A stretch of DNA of 64,000 nucleotides from Erodium maritimum (GCA_963921825.1 OY997592.1:25051432-25115431); one strand, 5' to 3'. Positions 12,145-22,813 are shown, counted from the stretch's first letter. Notes: generated by a model from the letters alone, not told the origin. A program made the numbers and translations.

Positions 12145-12689
12145 GTATCATATGGACTCTTTTTTTTTTGGTAAAGTGGAAAACTACACAACCAATAAGC
12201 TGCTAAATCATAGGGACTAATGATTTTTCCCTATGATATCGATCACAAGTAGAAAACTGAATGAAAATGGACTCCAAACGCCTATAAGATTATTTCAACT
12301 GTAGAAATTACATGTTCAAAAGTGTGATTGAATAAATGAGCTTAGGAGTCCTTTTTGTATCCCACTGAACTGAATTTAGTCCATTTTGCAATACATGGCT
12401 TATAAGATTGAGTGTTAGTTAATGTTTACTGTCTAATTTTGCTCCGAACATTGATACTATTAGGGTAGTCTTTACTCATACTAATTGTTTAAGCAATGCT
12501 ACTTTATGCTGTTAAGGGAAAATGTTAAGCTGATATGATAAGCTAGGGTGGAGTGGCAAGATTTATTAATTTGGAATAAAATTGATATGTGAAATGGAAG
12601 TATCGGAAAGTATTGCAAGCAGGTACGTTAGGTTAGATTTTAGAGGTTTATTCTATTTTTTGATTTGTAGAACAAAATAAATATAGGGA
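12145..12689. other. POT1 intron 7, left part
   Basis: Starts at the donor after LTSSE (12145) and runs to the LINE remnant. AT-rich, no open frame of note. The rest of this 4.8 kb intron is made of transposable elements (LINE, Copia, Mutator-like). Confidence 0.45.
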
Positions 12690-13302
12690 GAGACAGAGTT
12701 TCTGGAGCTCCTCAATTATTCCATGGAGGAAGATGATGTTGTTGAAAGAGCATTTGAAAGTCCGTAATGTATAAATCTTCGGTCATCTGGAGAAAGAAGT
12801 GAAAGAGTTGAAGAGAAAAATAGAATCGTTTGGTTTAATCAATTAATCATTGACAATAGACTTTCTGAAGCAAAGTCTTGTGAGAGATCTTTAGCAATGG
12901 TCATATTGATTAAGAAAACAAACTCTGACAAAGATATGGAGTTACAAGGTTAGGGTAATTTGGTTGAAGGAAGGTGATAGATGCTCTAAGCTCTTCCATA
13001 TATGAACAAATTTTAAAGTTTTGAAAAAAGATCATTTAGTTGCTTGCGGGTCAACTAACCTTATTTGATCCTAAGAAAATATAGCTTCACGTTGTAAACC
13101 ATTTTGCTAATAGACACTCTTAAACCAATTTCGGTTTGCCTCCAACGACTAAAGCTCCCTTTCAACTCATTATCAATAAGCCAAACTAGGATCTGCAAAG
13201 ATGTTTTTTGAGGAAGAAATTGCATTGGTTATTATCCTATTCCAAACCGGCCTAGTACATCATCAAACAGGAAGTTAAAGATTACATGAATAAGTCAGAT
13301 AG
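12690..13302 (+). mobile_element. LINE fragment (linker before RT)
   Basis: Reads as the region between endonuclease and RT of a plant L1-type LINE: RVIWLKEGDRCSKLFHI at about 12950-13010, the same motif as WLQKGDRCSRCFHI in the LINE at 27395. Several stops. It is cut at 13303 by the start of a Copia LTR. The fragment at 16501-16780 on the far side is probably the continuation of the same LINE, after some loss. Confidence 0.7.
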
Positions 13303-13443
13303 TGTTGATTCGATGTTTTATTGATGATTCTTGCTTTGTTCAATACAATGATCTATACTAGATAGGAAATACTAATTCTAAGCAATATAGAATTAAGAAA
13401 ACCTAATATAATTAAGAATAGAACATAAACTAAACTTTTAACA
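13303..13443 (-). repeat. Short Copia 3' LTR (141 bp)
   Basis: On the minus strand it begins TGTTAAAAGTTTAG after the purine tract and ends ACATCGAATCAACA. The shared stretch TTGATGATTCTTGCTT/TTGACGATTCTTGCTT and AGGAAATACTAA/AAGAAATACTAA links it to the partner at 16398. Confidence 0.75.
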
Positions 13444-14096
13444 CTCCCCCCTCACGTGCAAGTTAGATTACGAGTCTTGCACGTGGACTAAGAATAAATT
13501 TCAAATTTCAACTTCATGTTATTGTTTGTCACTGAGTTGTTGTTGCCGAAGAATTAAGATATTTTCTTTCTTTCTTTCTTGAACACTCCCCCCATGTGTA
13601 GGATTAGACATCTACACATGTGTCATAGTATGTCTGGACATCTGCATGTGTGTATAGCAGGAATGAATGTCTTTATGTGCTTAATATAGGGTGGAGGTGA
13701 AAATGAGACAATAGCGACTTTGAAAAACGTAAGAAAATTGGGATCCAATTGACCCATACCTTGATTTTACGAACATATGGTTTAACTTCGAGCAATTACA
13801 TCACATGATCGTGAAGCATCTTCAGGCAAGTCGCATAACGAAAATGCGAAACAACTATGTCACATAATGACATTGCAAAACTTTTTCAAGCAACTACGTT
13901 GCATGACGACGGTGCGAAACAATTCCAAGCAACTTCGTCGTGTAACGATGATGCATAACATCTTCAAGTAAGCACGACAATGGTGCAAACCATGCTGATT
14001 TGACGGATGCGCGAGAATGCATGTGATTTCTGAAAACTGAGGGGATGTCCGGCGGCAGTGCGTGTGGCGACTGATGACGACAGGACTAGCAGAAGG

Positions 14097-14290
14097 TTAT
14101 AAAGGTTGAAAAAACACCTGTGCAAGTGCCTAGTAGTGATGATGATTCTTCTGATGATGAGCCTGCTCCTCCAGCAAAGAAGCAACCACCTGCCAAAAGT
14201 GACGGTTGTTAAGAATTCTGAATCAACAACAGTTGCTCAAACTAAGTTTGAGGAGGAAGAACCCAAAGCCAAGGTGGCTGCTGATATTGA
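14097..14290 (+). pseudogene. Nucleolin-like acidic-region fragment
   Basis: Reads KVEKTPVQVPSSDDDSSDDE followed by PAPPAKKQPPAK, then after a frame change VKNSESTTVAQTKFEEEEPK. Alternating acidic serine blocks and lysine/proline stretches are the hallmark of the N-terminal half of plant nucleolin-like proteins. Only about 65 codons are present, with a stop at 14208 and one frameshift, and no RNA-binding domains. It lies inside the gutted Copia element, so it is probably a host gene piece carried in by a mobile element. Confidence 0.6.
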
Positions 14291-14526
14291 GTTTTGCCGT
14301 AACAGAGAACGGAATCAAGAGATAAATCGGGGAATAGTGCTGGTGGGGAATAGTAATCCGGATGAATAGTATCCGACGAACGGTAAATGTGAACAATGTT
14401 GTCTGAATAGTAACGACAATAAAAATTGGAAATTCCGAACGACAGTGCCTACCCCACCCGCTAATCCATATATTAACGTGTGTGCAAAACAAAAACTCCC
14501 TTAAATCTAACCTAAGACAAAAAAAA

Positions 14527-16377
14527 GGGTCAATTGTCAAAAACTACACTAAAGTTTTGATCACAAACAAAAAAATCCATAAACTGTTTTGGTAATAAAT
14601 GACAAAAAATACCATTCATTCATTTTCAAAATTATCATTGTTACAACAGATTTTGCGTAGGTTCTTGGAATTGTTGCATGGGTATTGGTGGGCTGAAGTT
14701 TTATCTACAATCTTATGTTAGAAAAACTAATGGAATATTCCGTTTATGTTATACATATGATCATATGTGTCAATTAAGGGTAATATGAAATTACCATTTT
14801 ACCCTTAAGATTTAAACCCTTCGATTTTTACAGGGAACAATACACACTTCTTAATAATAAATAAAATCAAGGAATAAATAAACAAATAAAACAGAAAAGT
14901 ATTTTATATAATAAATAAATAAATGTACTTTTTTATAAATTAAATTAATCTTTATCAAATAAAGAAGTTTTAAATGTAATCTATTTCAACTAACCTTTTA
15001 AACATGATCTATTCAAACCTAATCTTATCGCCTCTCTGAAATCCCTCTCAAAGAAAGCCATAGCAGGTCCTTTTTCCTTCTCTCTCGCCTCTTCGTCGTG
15101 CTCAACCGTGGGTTCACCACGTCGATATGCTGTTGTGTCGGCCGATGGGTTGTGCGTCGGGGGCCGTCGTGTATTGGTGCTACCACGAGGAGGCCATCAT
15201 CCCCTCACAAACCCACGACGAGGCGAGCCACGGTGGCGACGTCCTCGTCTCCTCTCTCTCTCTGCACGGCGGCGTCCTCGTCTCCTCTCTCTCCGCGCGA
15301 TAGCATCCTCATCTCCTCCTCTCTCTGCGCGACAGACCTACCGTGTTCTACACCAGATCTTCTCTCTACTTGTTGGTCTCGATCTGTAATCGAGTTTGCC
15401 ACTAGATCCACACAAATCGATCTGTAACCGTGTGTGTAGATTGGGATTTTGAATTTGGGTATGAGGTTTAGGATTTGGATGAACAACTCTGGGAAAGAGC
15501 TATGTCGGGATCGCGTTATAGGGTCGTGATATGCTGCTGCGTTGAAGCTTCGGCTTCGCGAAGGCGAACCCTTGTTCTTCCCTCTCCCAATCATGGATGA
15601 TACGAGCTCGTTTAGAGAGAGCTCTAGCCTCGATGAAAGAACTAAATCTGATTATAATTCTCAACGTGTTTATTTTATTCTTCTCTTTTGGTATCAAGGA
15701 GGTTACCTAAAACTCAAAGCCCTACTATAATTCTAATTTGGTAAATCTCTACCCAACTTCCCTAATTTTAATACAATTCATCAATTAAAAGACAATTATT
15801 AAAAAGAAAATAAGCTACTAAGTTCCCAAAAGCCAATCCCTTAGCCGACTACCTAACCGACCACAATTGGTGGTGAGTTTATCCCACCTTATACCGGCCC
15901 ATACAGCTCGTAACAAGCTACTGGAAACAAAATTAGAAAAAAGAATTTTAGAAAAAGAACTACTGGAAATGAATAAAATCAACACAGTTTTATAAAGAGA
16001 ATCCATAAAAAAATTAGAAAAAAGGAAAAAATCTTAATTAAGGAGTACTGAATTAACTAAAGACTAATTAAGCAATAATGAATTAATCACTCTATAATTA
16101 AGGAATAATTAATAAATTAATAGTAATATTAAGATTTAATTAAAACATTAATGAATTATTAAAGATTTAATGAAGTAAGGGGTATAATCGTCTTTCAATT
16201 AATCTGATTAAAATTCAATTCAAACACAGAAGGGTAAAAATGTCATTTCAAGTTCTTTTAATTTTTCCAACAGAAGCTGTAGGACAAAACTTCAGCCAAT
16301 CCTAAAAGCGTGAACAAAAGATATGCATATTTTTGTTTGTGGACAAAAGTTTAGTGTAGTTTTTGACAATTATTCCT
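14527..16377. mobile_element. Mutator-like element, possible Pack-MULE (1.85 kb)
   Basis: Left end GGGTCAATTGTCAAAAAC and right end GTTTTTGACAATTATTCC are inverted and continue into ACTACACTAAAGTTTTG / CAAAAGTTTAGTGTAGT and ACAAAC / GTTTGTGGAC subterminals. The ends belong to the same Mutator family as the MITEs at 39334 and 42605. The flanks are A-rich and the 9-bp duplication is not clean. The interior has a GC-rich block (about 15090-15430), unlike its surroundings, that may be a captured gene leader. No transposase frame. Confidence 0.65.
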
Positions 16378-16500
16378 AAAAAAAGGCTCTGATACCATGT
16401 TTGTTTTTATTGACGATTCTTGCTTCTTATTTTCAATACAATGAGAGCATTCCTTTATACTTAAATAAGAAATACTAAGGCTAAGCAACACAAAATTAGG

Positions 16501-16780
16501 GATTTGGATCTCGGTGGAGAAGGTGGTCGAGTTATTGCTTCAAATTTCCGATTTGCAGTTTGCAGATGATGCCCTTATATTCATTAAAGGAGGAAGAGCT
16601 GGAGCAAACAATTTAAAGCACACTTTATTCGGTTTTCAACTCAGTTCGGAGCTCAAGGTCAACTTCCAGAAGTCCATGATGCACTTATTTAATCCCTCTA
16701 CTGTTTCTGAGACTGAAATTGTGAGATATTGGGTTGCTCAGTTTTCCACCTTCCAGTCTCATTACTGAGAGGATTCAATC
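16501..16780 (+). mobile_element. LINE fragment with RT catalytic box
   Basis: Reads LQFADDALIFIKG followed by SSELKVNFQKS, the FADD catalytic box and next motif of plant L1-type reverse transcriptase. Only about 80 codons remain. It is likely the other half of the LINE interrupted at 13302. Confidence 0.78.
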
Positions 16781-18130
16781 TAGGAAATGATATGTCGTTG
16801 AACCAAAACCTCTTTGCTTGATAGTAAGAACGTTTTGCTTTTATTTAGCTGGTGTTACCTTTCAATATTAAGTTGTATTTTCTGTTGGCACAAAATAGCT
16901 AAATTTTCTTGTGCGTCTGGGAGCTGAATGCACTATTCAATAGAAAATTGAAAAGAAAAATGAACTTCACTCCTTGCAGGTCACAGCTAAGTTTCATTGT
17001 GCGGTGAGGGTTGTAGCCATATATCCATGTTGTGCCAAAGACTTTTGTTCTCCTGCTGGAACTTACAGGATTAGGCTGACCCTGGAGGATCAAACGGCCA
17101 GAATCCATGCCTTTGTCTATGTTGAAGATGGGGTTAGTGTCTACTTTTAATTTCCCATATTTTGAGTGGTACATTAAGTGATGAATGTACATGCCCGTTT
17201 TGTATTGAACTTAGGTAGTAGGTACCTAAAACTCCACCTTTAGGAACCTTCTCCATTTTGTATCACTTTATCGATCGGTTTTGGCTCGATTTATGTGATC
17301 CCTTTAGCTTCCCAAGCTAAACTCGATGAATTTAGTGCAAACTTGTAATGGACTCTCCTCAACTAAGACAATATCATCCATGAAATATTATAGAATTCCT
17401 TAATTTCGTTGTTTGGTTATGCAGGAGACATTTTTTGATGGTTATCCTTCGGTTGATGAGCTAACTCGAAAGAGGAACAAATTGCTTGGAATTGAGGATA
17501 GCAAAAGGGTGAGAAATCCACCATTTGTGGAATGTTGGCTGAAATCATATTACGTGAACAAAAGTGATGTGTGGGGAAGCAGGCAGTACCGAGTATTTGG
17601 CACAAAGGTAGTTTGTTAACTAATGAACCAAACCTGCAGCTGCTATTTACTTGCATTTTAGTCCATGAAATGCTGCTAAGCTGGATTTCATAGTATTGTA
17701 TGTTTAGATAGTTATAACAACAGGACACTACAGAGCCTTCTGCAAGCATTCCTTAATTTTCAAAATCTCATGCAACTTCACCTCCTTGTATTGTCACATG
17801 GATAGTGTTTCCGTTGTTGAGTGGAGATGAAACTGTTGTTGATGGGCATGTTTGCTGTTTGGGCATATAATTTTTGTTGTTTTATTTTTCCTTTAGAGCA
17901 CCTCCAACGGGTCGTGTCTACCCGTCGTGTCTGGCGTAGGCACGGCCCAGACACGACGCGTAGACACGGCTGGTCGTATCTGGAAGCCGTCTCTGCGGTG
18001 CCGATGCTGCTGGTCGTTGCTGGTTCTGGCAACGACACAGCCGGTCGTGTCTGGCGCCAACGGCTAGTCGGTTGGTCAGTCACGACTCGACACGTGGCGA
18101 CGCCGACTCCCATAGTGCCCAACAATTTCC

Positions 18131-18137
18131 TATAAAT
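18131..18137 (+). promoter_or_regulatory. Putative TATA box of the Harbinger transposase
   Basis: TATAAAT about 105 bp before the chosen ATG (18242), with a pyrimidine-rich CTTCTCCTCTC stretch downstream that could hold the transcription start. Motif and position only. Confidence 0.45.
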
Positions 18138-18241
18138 TCAGATCTGCCCCAATTGAAATCTCACTTCTCCTCTCTTCTTTCAAGCTTCTATGCATCTATT
18201 CCTCTCCAAATCCTATAGTTTTTCCTATTCTATTTTTTTCG

Positions 18242-19582
18242 ATGGCGAGTCTTCCGACGCTAGACAAAATGAAGCAAATGACAGAAGAACAAATAGACGC
18301 CGCGGTGGATATGTATCTGGAGGCAACGCAACAAGCATTAGAGGATCAACTGATGGCAGCCTTACAGCCAATGGGTGAGGATGATGATGAGGCCGAGAGC
18401 TCAATGTCGGCGCCGAGACCCAAGCGGAGAGTGATTGAGCGCAACCGCGAAGATGCACACGAAGGGCTGATCCGTGACTACTTCGCGCCTCAATCGGTGT
18501 ACATCGACCAACAATTTCGGCGACGGTTCCGGATGTCGAGGGACATGTTCATCCGGATCATGAATGGTTTGAGTGGCCGGTACGCCTACTTCCGTAACGG
18601 AAAGGATGCTACGGGAAGGGCCTCTTTCACTCCACACCAGAAGTGCACGATAGCACTTCGTCAACTCTGTTATGGAAGTCCAGCCGATGCTTGCGACGAG
18701 TATTTGCGAATGGCGGAGACCACTGCGCTGGACTGCCTGAAGAAGTTTTGCATTGGCGTCATCAAGGTTTACAGGCGGACCTATCTACCACGCCCGACCG
18801 TGGACGATACAAAACGGTTGTTGTGAATCAACAAAGAGCGCGACTTTCCGGGGATGTTAGGGAGCCTGGACTGCATGCATTGGGATTGGAAGAACTGTCC
18901 TGTGGCATGGGCTGCACAGTTCGCAAGTAGGGACCACGGGAATGTCCCCACAATCATGCTCGAAGTCGTAGCATCCCAAGACCTTTGGATCTGGCACGCT
19001 TTCTTCGGAACACCGGGCTCCAACAACGACATCAACGTGCTCAATAGGTCTACACTATTCTCCCAAGTAGTAAAAGGCTTCGCCCCAGATGTGAAGTTCA
19101 AGATCAGCGGTAGAGAATACGAAACCCCGTATTACTTGACAGATGGAATTTATCCTGCTTGGGCAACATTTGTGAAGTCCATACCTGCTCCACAAACGCC
19201 GAAACAACGATGCTTTGCTAGATACCAAGAGGCGTGTAGGAAGGACATCGAACAGGCGTTTGGAGTTCTACAGGCCAGGTTTCACATCGTTACTCGCCCG
19301 GGTCGAATGTAGGATAGGGGCTCACTCGCAGTGATCATGACTGCTTGTGTGATCCTACACAACATGATCGTTGAGGATGAGTGTAGGCCGTGGCCCACTG
19401 ATCCGCTTGCAGATCTTGTTGTCCCGGACCACACCATACGTAGAGGACCACCCCCAGCGGTGACCAACGACAGTATCCTGGGCCATAGAGCAAGGATTCG
19501 GGATCAGAATGTTCATCACCAACTCCACGATGATCTCATCGAACACATTTGGGCAAAATTTGGAGATGGCGGCCCCAATTAA
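18242..19582 (+). pseudogene. PIF/Harbinger DDE transposase with two in-frame stops
   Basis: Cut-and-paste DNA transposase of the PIF/Harbinger (DDE_4-like) type. Starting at ATG 18242 (MASLPTLDKM), a single frame runs 446 codons to TAA at 19582. It is interrupted only by TGA (18824-18826) and TAG (19310-19312). Comparison with family motifs suggests an Arg and a Trp codon were lost there, each by one C-to-T or G-to-A change. The catalytic acids are present: Asp at about residue 210 (GSLDCMHW), Asp 263 (SNNDINVL) and Glu 337 (KDIEQAFGV). An N-terminal helix-rich segment (FRRRFRMSRDMFIRI) precedes the catalytic core. The final block (CVILHNMIVEDE) is intact. No frameshift was seen, so inactivation looks recent. 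Confidence 0.9.
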
Positions 19583-19847
19583 ATATTAATCAGCAACGTT
19601 AATGTAATTTCTATTTTGTTTGTAATAAAAAAATAGTTATGCAATTCGTATTTGAGTTTAATTAAAAGTGTCACAAATATTTGGGTGCTTTTTTAATTTA
19701 CTGAAACTGTGTAGACATTGCTCCTGACACTGTGTAGACACTACCATTGGAGGAGCAGTGTATAGAAGCAGTGTCTGGAAGCCAAAAACAATGGTTAGAC
19801 ACTGCTCCTAGACACTGCACAGTGTCTTACCATTGGAGATGCTCTTA

Positions 19848-20085
19848 TCTTTTTACATGTGATATATGAGATAGAACCTTAGACGGTCAACAGTCATATC
19901 CAGGTAAAAATATAATGCAATATGTCTGGTGATTATTTTGTTTGGATAATATATAAAAATAGTAATGGCAAAATTATCAATTTGTTGTAAATTATTAATG
20001 GATTAAGAGGTATCAAATTTTCGTACACTAGCGGACAGGGAGATGCACCGTTCATACACCAAGAGACTTATCAATAGAATACAGG
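19848..20085. other. Spacer between two Harbinger elements
   Basis: AT-rich sequence of 238 bp with no gene or repeat ends recognised. Confidence 0.4.
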
Positions 20086-20445
20086 TAAGAGTATGTACAA
20101 TGAAAAGGCTTATATGTGAGGTTCATATGTAAGGCTCACATGTCGACTAGACAAAATAATAGGACTCATGACTCAGAATAATGAGTATTTTACAATGAGA
20201 GGCTTGTATGTGAGGCTTGCATTGTTAGTGGATGTTGAGTGGTTAATTAATTGATATTTTTTTGTTTTATTTAATTTTTTATCAAAACAATTTACATTAT
20301 ATAAAATTTAAATAATTCTGAAAAAAGCAACGATAATAAAAAAAATAATCAAGTAAATAAAAACAGATAATTTTATTTATTCCCGAATAGGAGTATCAAG
20401 TACAAAAGACTAATCCTTGGCATTAAAACCAACTCCATATATACC

Positions 20446-21573
20446 TCATAAGTGCTCAATAAGATCATGTTGTAGTTGCCTGTGAGTCTGATGACTTGTG
20501 ACACTATGTTGAGCATCCACTCGTTGTTGGTATTGCAATGGCCCTCCTCGGTGCCATCGTTCAGGTGGTGTCCAATTCGGCATTTCTGGAGGTTGCTCGT
20601 ACAACAACTCCTCATCTCCATATTCGTACCGGTCGTGTTCATCTTCTACAATCATGTTGTGTAGAATGATGCAAGTGTGCATGATATCAGCCAAAATGTG
20701 TTTGCTCCAAACACGAGCGGGACGAGAAATGATGTGTCACCTTGCTTGAAGTACTCCAAAAGCCCAATATCTTTTCGACCACCTTCTTTGCATTTAGCAA
20801 ACAACTTCTCTTTGGACGAGTAGGGATGTCGAACAGTCTTCACGAACCGTCCCCTTGATGGGTAAATGTCGTCCACCAAGTAATAAGGTCGGTCATACTG
20901 ATGCCCGTTGATATGGTACTCCACTCCAAGCTCACGACCGTAATAAGCGTCTTGGAATAAGTGGTTGTTGTTGAGGACGTTGATGTCGTTGTTCGAGTCA
21001 GTCATCCCGAAAAACGCATGCCAAATCCATAAATCACTGGTTGCTACAACTTCAAGCATAACGGTACTTACCCCGTTGTGACTTCCTCGTCCATTGGCTC
21101 CCTGCTTTGCGGTTGGGCAATTCTTCCACTCCCAATGCATGCAGTCAAGACTCCCAGCCATTCCGGAGAACCCTTGGTTGTACCCTTCTCGGAGTAAGCG
21201 CTCCATGTCAGCCGGTGTGGGTGTACGCTGGTACTCAGCTCCGAATACCTCAATGACGGCCTTGCAAAACTTACGTAAACATTCAAGTATGGTGCTTACC
21301 CCAATGTGCAGAGTTTCGTCCAATGAATCGGCCGAGCACCCATACGCAAGGATCCGTATCGCGGTAGTGCACTTCTGTCAATTTGTCGTCGCATTGGTTC
21401 CCCACGGGCGACCCTCTCCCTCAGAGCGTTGATCCTTGCATTGATCTTTGTATGCCCCTCTCAATCCTTCGCCGGACTCGTTCCTCACCTATCCGCATTT
21501 GGGCTGCCAACTCCTCATATGTCGGCATTTGGGCTGCCAACTCCTTATATGTCGGACCCTCATCGTCGGACAT
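20446..21573 (-). pseudogene. PIF/Harbinger transposase, internally deleted and frameshifted
   Basis: Starts MSDDEGPTYKELAAQM at 21573, where a 30-bp tandem duplication doubles TY(K/E)ELAAQMP. It hits a stop near 21430, and a large part of the N-terminal DNA-binding region is missing. The frame resumes as QKCTTAIRILAYGC and runs through GSLDCMHWEWKNC (first Asp) and SNNDINVL (second Asp). After KDI (near 20775) about 4 bp are missing where the third catalytic residue, Glu, should stand, and the frame shifts. The shifted frame gives AFGVLQAR, then a stop in place of an expected Trp. The C-terminal block ADIMHTCIILHNMIVEDE is at 20694 downward. It cannot make an active transposase. Confidence 0.87.
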
Positions 21574-21642
21574 TTTGTATCAAAAAATAGAACTGAAATT
21601 TGTAGAGAATTTGTAGGATGGTTTGAGAAAGGAGTTTGGGGG

Positions 21643-21650
21643 TATTTATA
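21643..21650 (-). promoter_or_regulatory. Putative TATA box of the deleted transposase
   Basis: TATAAATA on the minus strand, 70 bp upstream of the start at 21573. The same box in the same context occurs in the element at 4220-6509. Confidence 0.5.
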
Positions 21651-21923
21651 GGGGTAAAATGTATGAATTTTGAATTAAAAAAATAGAGTCGTTAGCCAAC
21701 GGTCGGGGACACGTGGTAGCACGGGAGTGGCTGGCAGGCGAACGCGGGACGCGGGCTCCGGCCCGTCCGTGGTTGTGGGACGTGGGATGCGGGCCTCGGC
21801 CCGGCCCGCGTTTTTGCGGGACGCGAGACGCGTAAAAGCCGTCCCACAACGGGATGGCCCGTTTCCTGCGACCCGCGAAAACGCGAGTCAAGCCTCAGGG
21901 CCGACCCATTGTACATGCTCTAA

Positions 21924-22300
21924 GGATGGAAAAAAAAACTTTGTCTAGGGTTGTGTTGTCGGCGCTTTCTTACGTGGGGCTTACACGTTACCCCCATCTG
22001 ACACGGGATGGGAAGCAAAACCCATCTTCAGCACCTCAAGCCCCTCTTCCAACAACATAAGTTGAACTTGCTCTTATTTAGTGAGAGTCTTACACTGGAC
22101 GCCAAGCTTGTGACTATCCGAGAGGAGTCGTCTCGGACCGCCCGACACTTGGATTCGGGAACGTCTTGACCACTCGATCCAAGCTAAACCGTAAGCATTG
22201 ATGCGCAACAGAATGGAACATCTATCCCTAAGGAAGAACACTTGGAGACCGACCCAAAGACAACAGTTCCCTTATAAGGAAGATGTTATAAACATGAATT
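21924..22300. other. Unassigned sequence before the LINE
   Basis: Mixed composition, no open frame of note. The stretch around 22085-22260 (GACGCCAAGCTTG, CCTTATAAGGAAG) resembles worn retroelement sequence, but I could not place it. Confidence 0.3.
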
Positions 22301-22813
22301 CTACTTGCTTAGAGAGCATTCTCACCTCGATGATCTTGGAGCCGAGAAGAAGTCATCTTGGGGTGCTATAGTATAATCTGTCTATTGAGGTTGTTGGAAG
22401 GGGATAACATTAGATGGAGTATATGAGATCAAGTTCACCTCATTAGGAAACAAGCTAACATTACTTTTTGGTGAAGATGAAGCATTTGATATTGAACTAC
22501 AAAAGGATAATGGAGTATGGCCGCGACAATGGCTCACCTTCCTTTCCTTTGCTCAACCTTTAATTCTCGAGGGAAGTTTTTATAATTGGATTTAGATACA
22601 AGGTCTGTCTTTTTAGGCATGGTTTCAGGGGAGTTTCAATGCATGTGTCTCTAAAATGGGTGAGATTGCTTTTATCCATCCACAAACGAAAAGAAGAGAG
22701 GATCTGGAAGCTGCTTATTTTTTTTTTGGATAAGCGATTTTTTATTAAACAGGATTCAAGGTGAATGCCTGTAAGCGAAAGCATAAAAAAACAGGAAACC
22801 AAAGGAAATGAGA

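Larger units (their letters stand above)
13303..16500 (-). mobile_element. Copia-type LTR element in reverse orientation, internally gutted
   Basis: The minus strand carries a short LTR at each end: 13303-13443 (complete, TG...CA) and 16398-16500 (incomplete at its outer end). On the minus strand, TGGTATCAGAG (16387-16397) directly follows the 5' LTR and is the primer-binding site for initiator tRNA-Met. A purine tract (GGGGGGAG, about 13444-13451) precedes the 3' LTR. Almost no gag-pol coding remains; the interior holds a nucleolin-like fragment and a Mutator-like insertion. It splits a LINE in POT1 intron 7. Confidence 0.78.
6661..17619 (+). pseudogene. POT1: POT1-like telomere end-binding gene with decayed 5' part
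   Basis: Protection of telomeres 1 binds the single-stranded telomeric G-strand through OB folds. The exons I read are: 6661-6779 (FLKITDAIVAMNEKVNLMG, the N-terminal POT1 signature); 7320-7444 (HGKYFHPYQVSSRF, then DRKFIGGLRKW); 7680-7744 (LLREIKEG); 10761-10849 (FIWDGTDTPP); 11514-11789 (KLEDEM, LCTFPVTGTILRVIV); 11864-11940; 12086-12144; 16980-17132 (YRIRLTLEDQTARIHAF); 17425-17619 (FFDGYPSVDELT, WGSRQYRVFGT, stop). From 7680 onward, phases join cleanly and no stop interrupts. The 5' part is damaged: no in-frame ATG lies between the stop at 6607 and exon 1, the segment of the first OB fold normally joining exons 1 and 2 was not found, and exon 2 has a one-base frameshift near 7370. Introns are swollen by transposons. 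It could be a pseudogene or a locus now expressing only a C-terminal protein. Confidence 0.8.
17896..19844 (+). mobile_element. PIF/Harbinger element carrying only a transposase
   Basis: Ends GAGCACCTCCAA (17896) and TTGGAGATGCTC (to 19844) with 3-bp duplication TTA (17893-17895 and 19845-19847). One long + strand transposase gene fills the middle. No Myb-like ORF1 is present. The left arm holds repeated GACACG/CGTGTC motifs. The right arm holds repeats of CACTG(C/T)GTAGACA/GACACTGC type. This is a different end family from the elements at 4220 and 20089. Confidence 0.92.
20089..21920 (-). mobile_element. PIF/Harbinger element carrying only a damaged transposase
   Basis: Ends GAGTATGTACAAT (20089) and ATTGTACATGCTC (to 21920) with 3-bp duplication TAA (20086-20088, 21921-21923). 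The ends match the ORF1-only element at 4220-6509. The AT-rich left arm (GTTTTATTTAATT, then TAAAATTTAAATAATT) matches too. So does the promoter side: TATTTATAGGG, AATTAAAAAAATA, GCCAACGGTCGG, and a GC-rich right arm ending CGACCCATTGTACATGCTC. Confidence 0.9.

Noticed and set aside
6661-17619. Possible telomeric repeats near the POT1-like gene
   Set aside because: Looked for runs of TTTAGGG or its complement and saw none.
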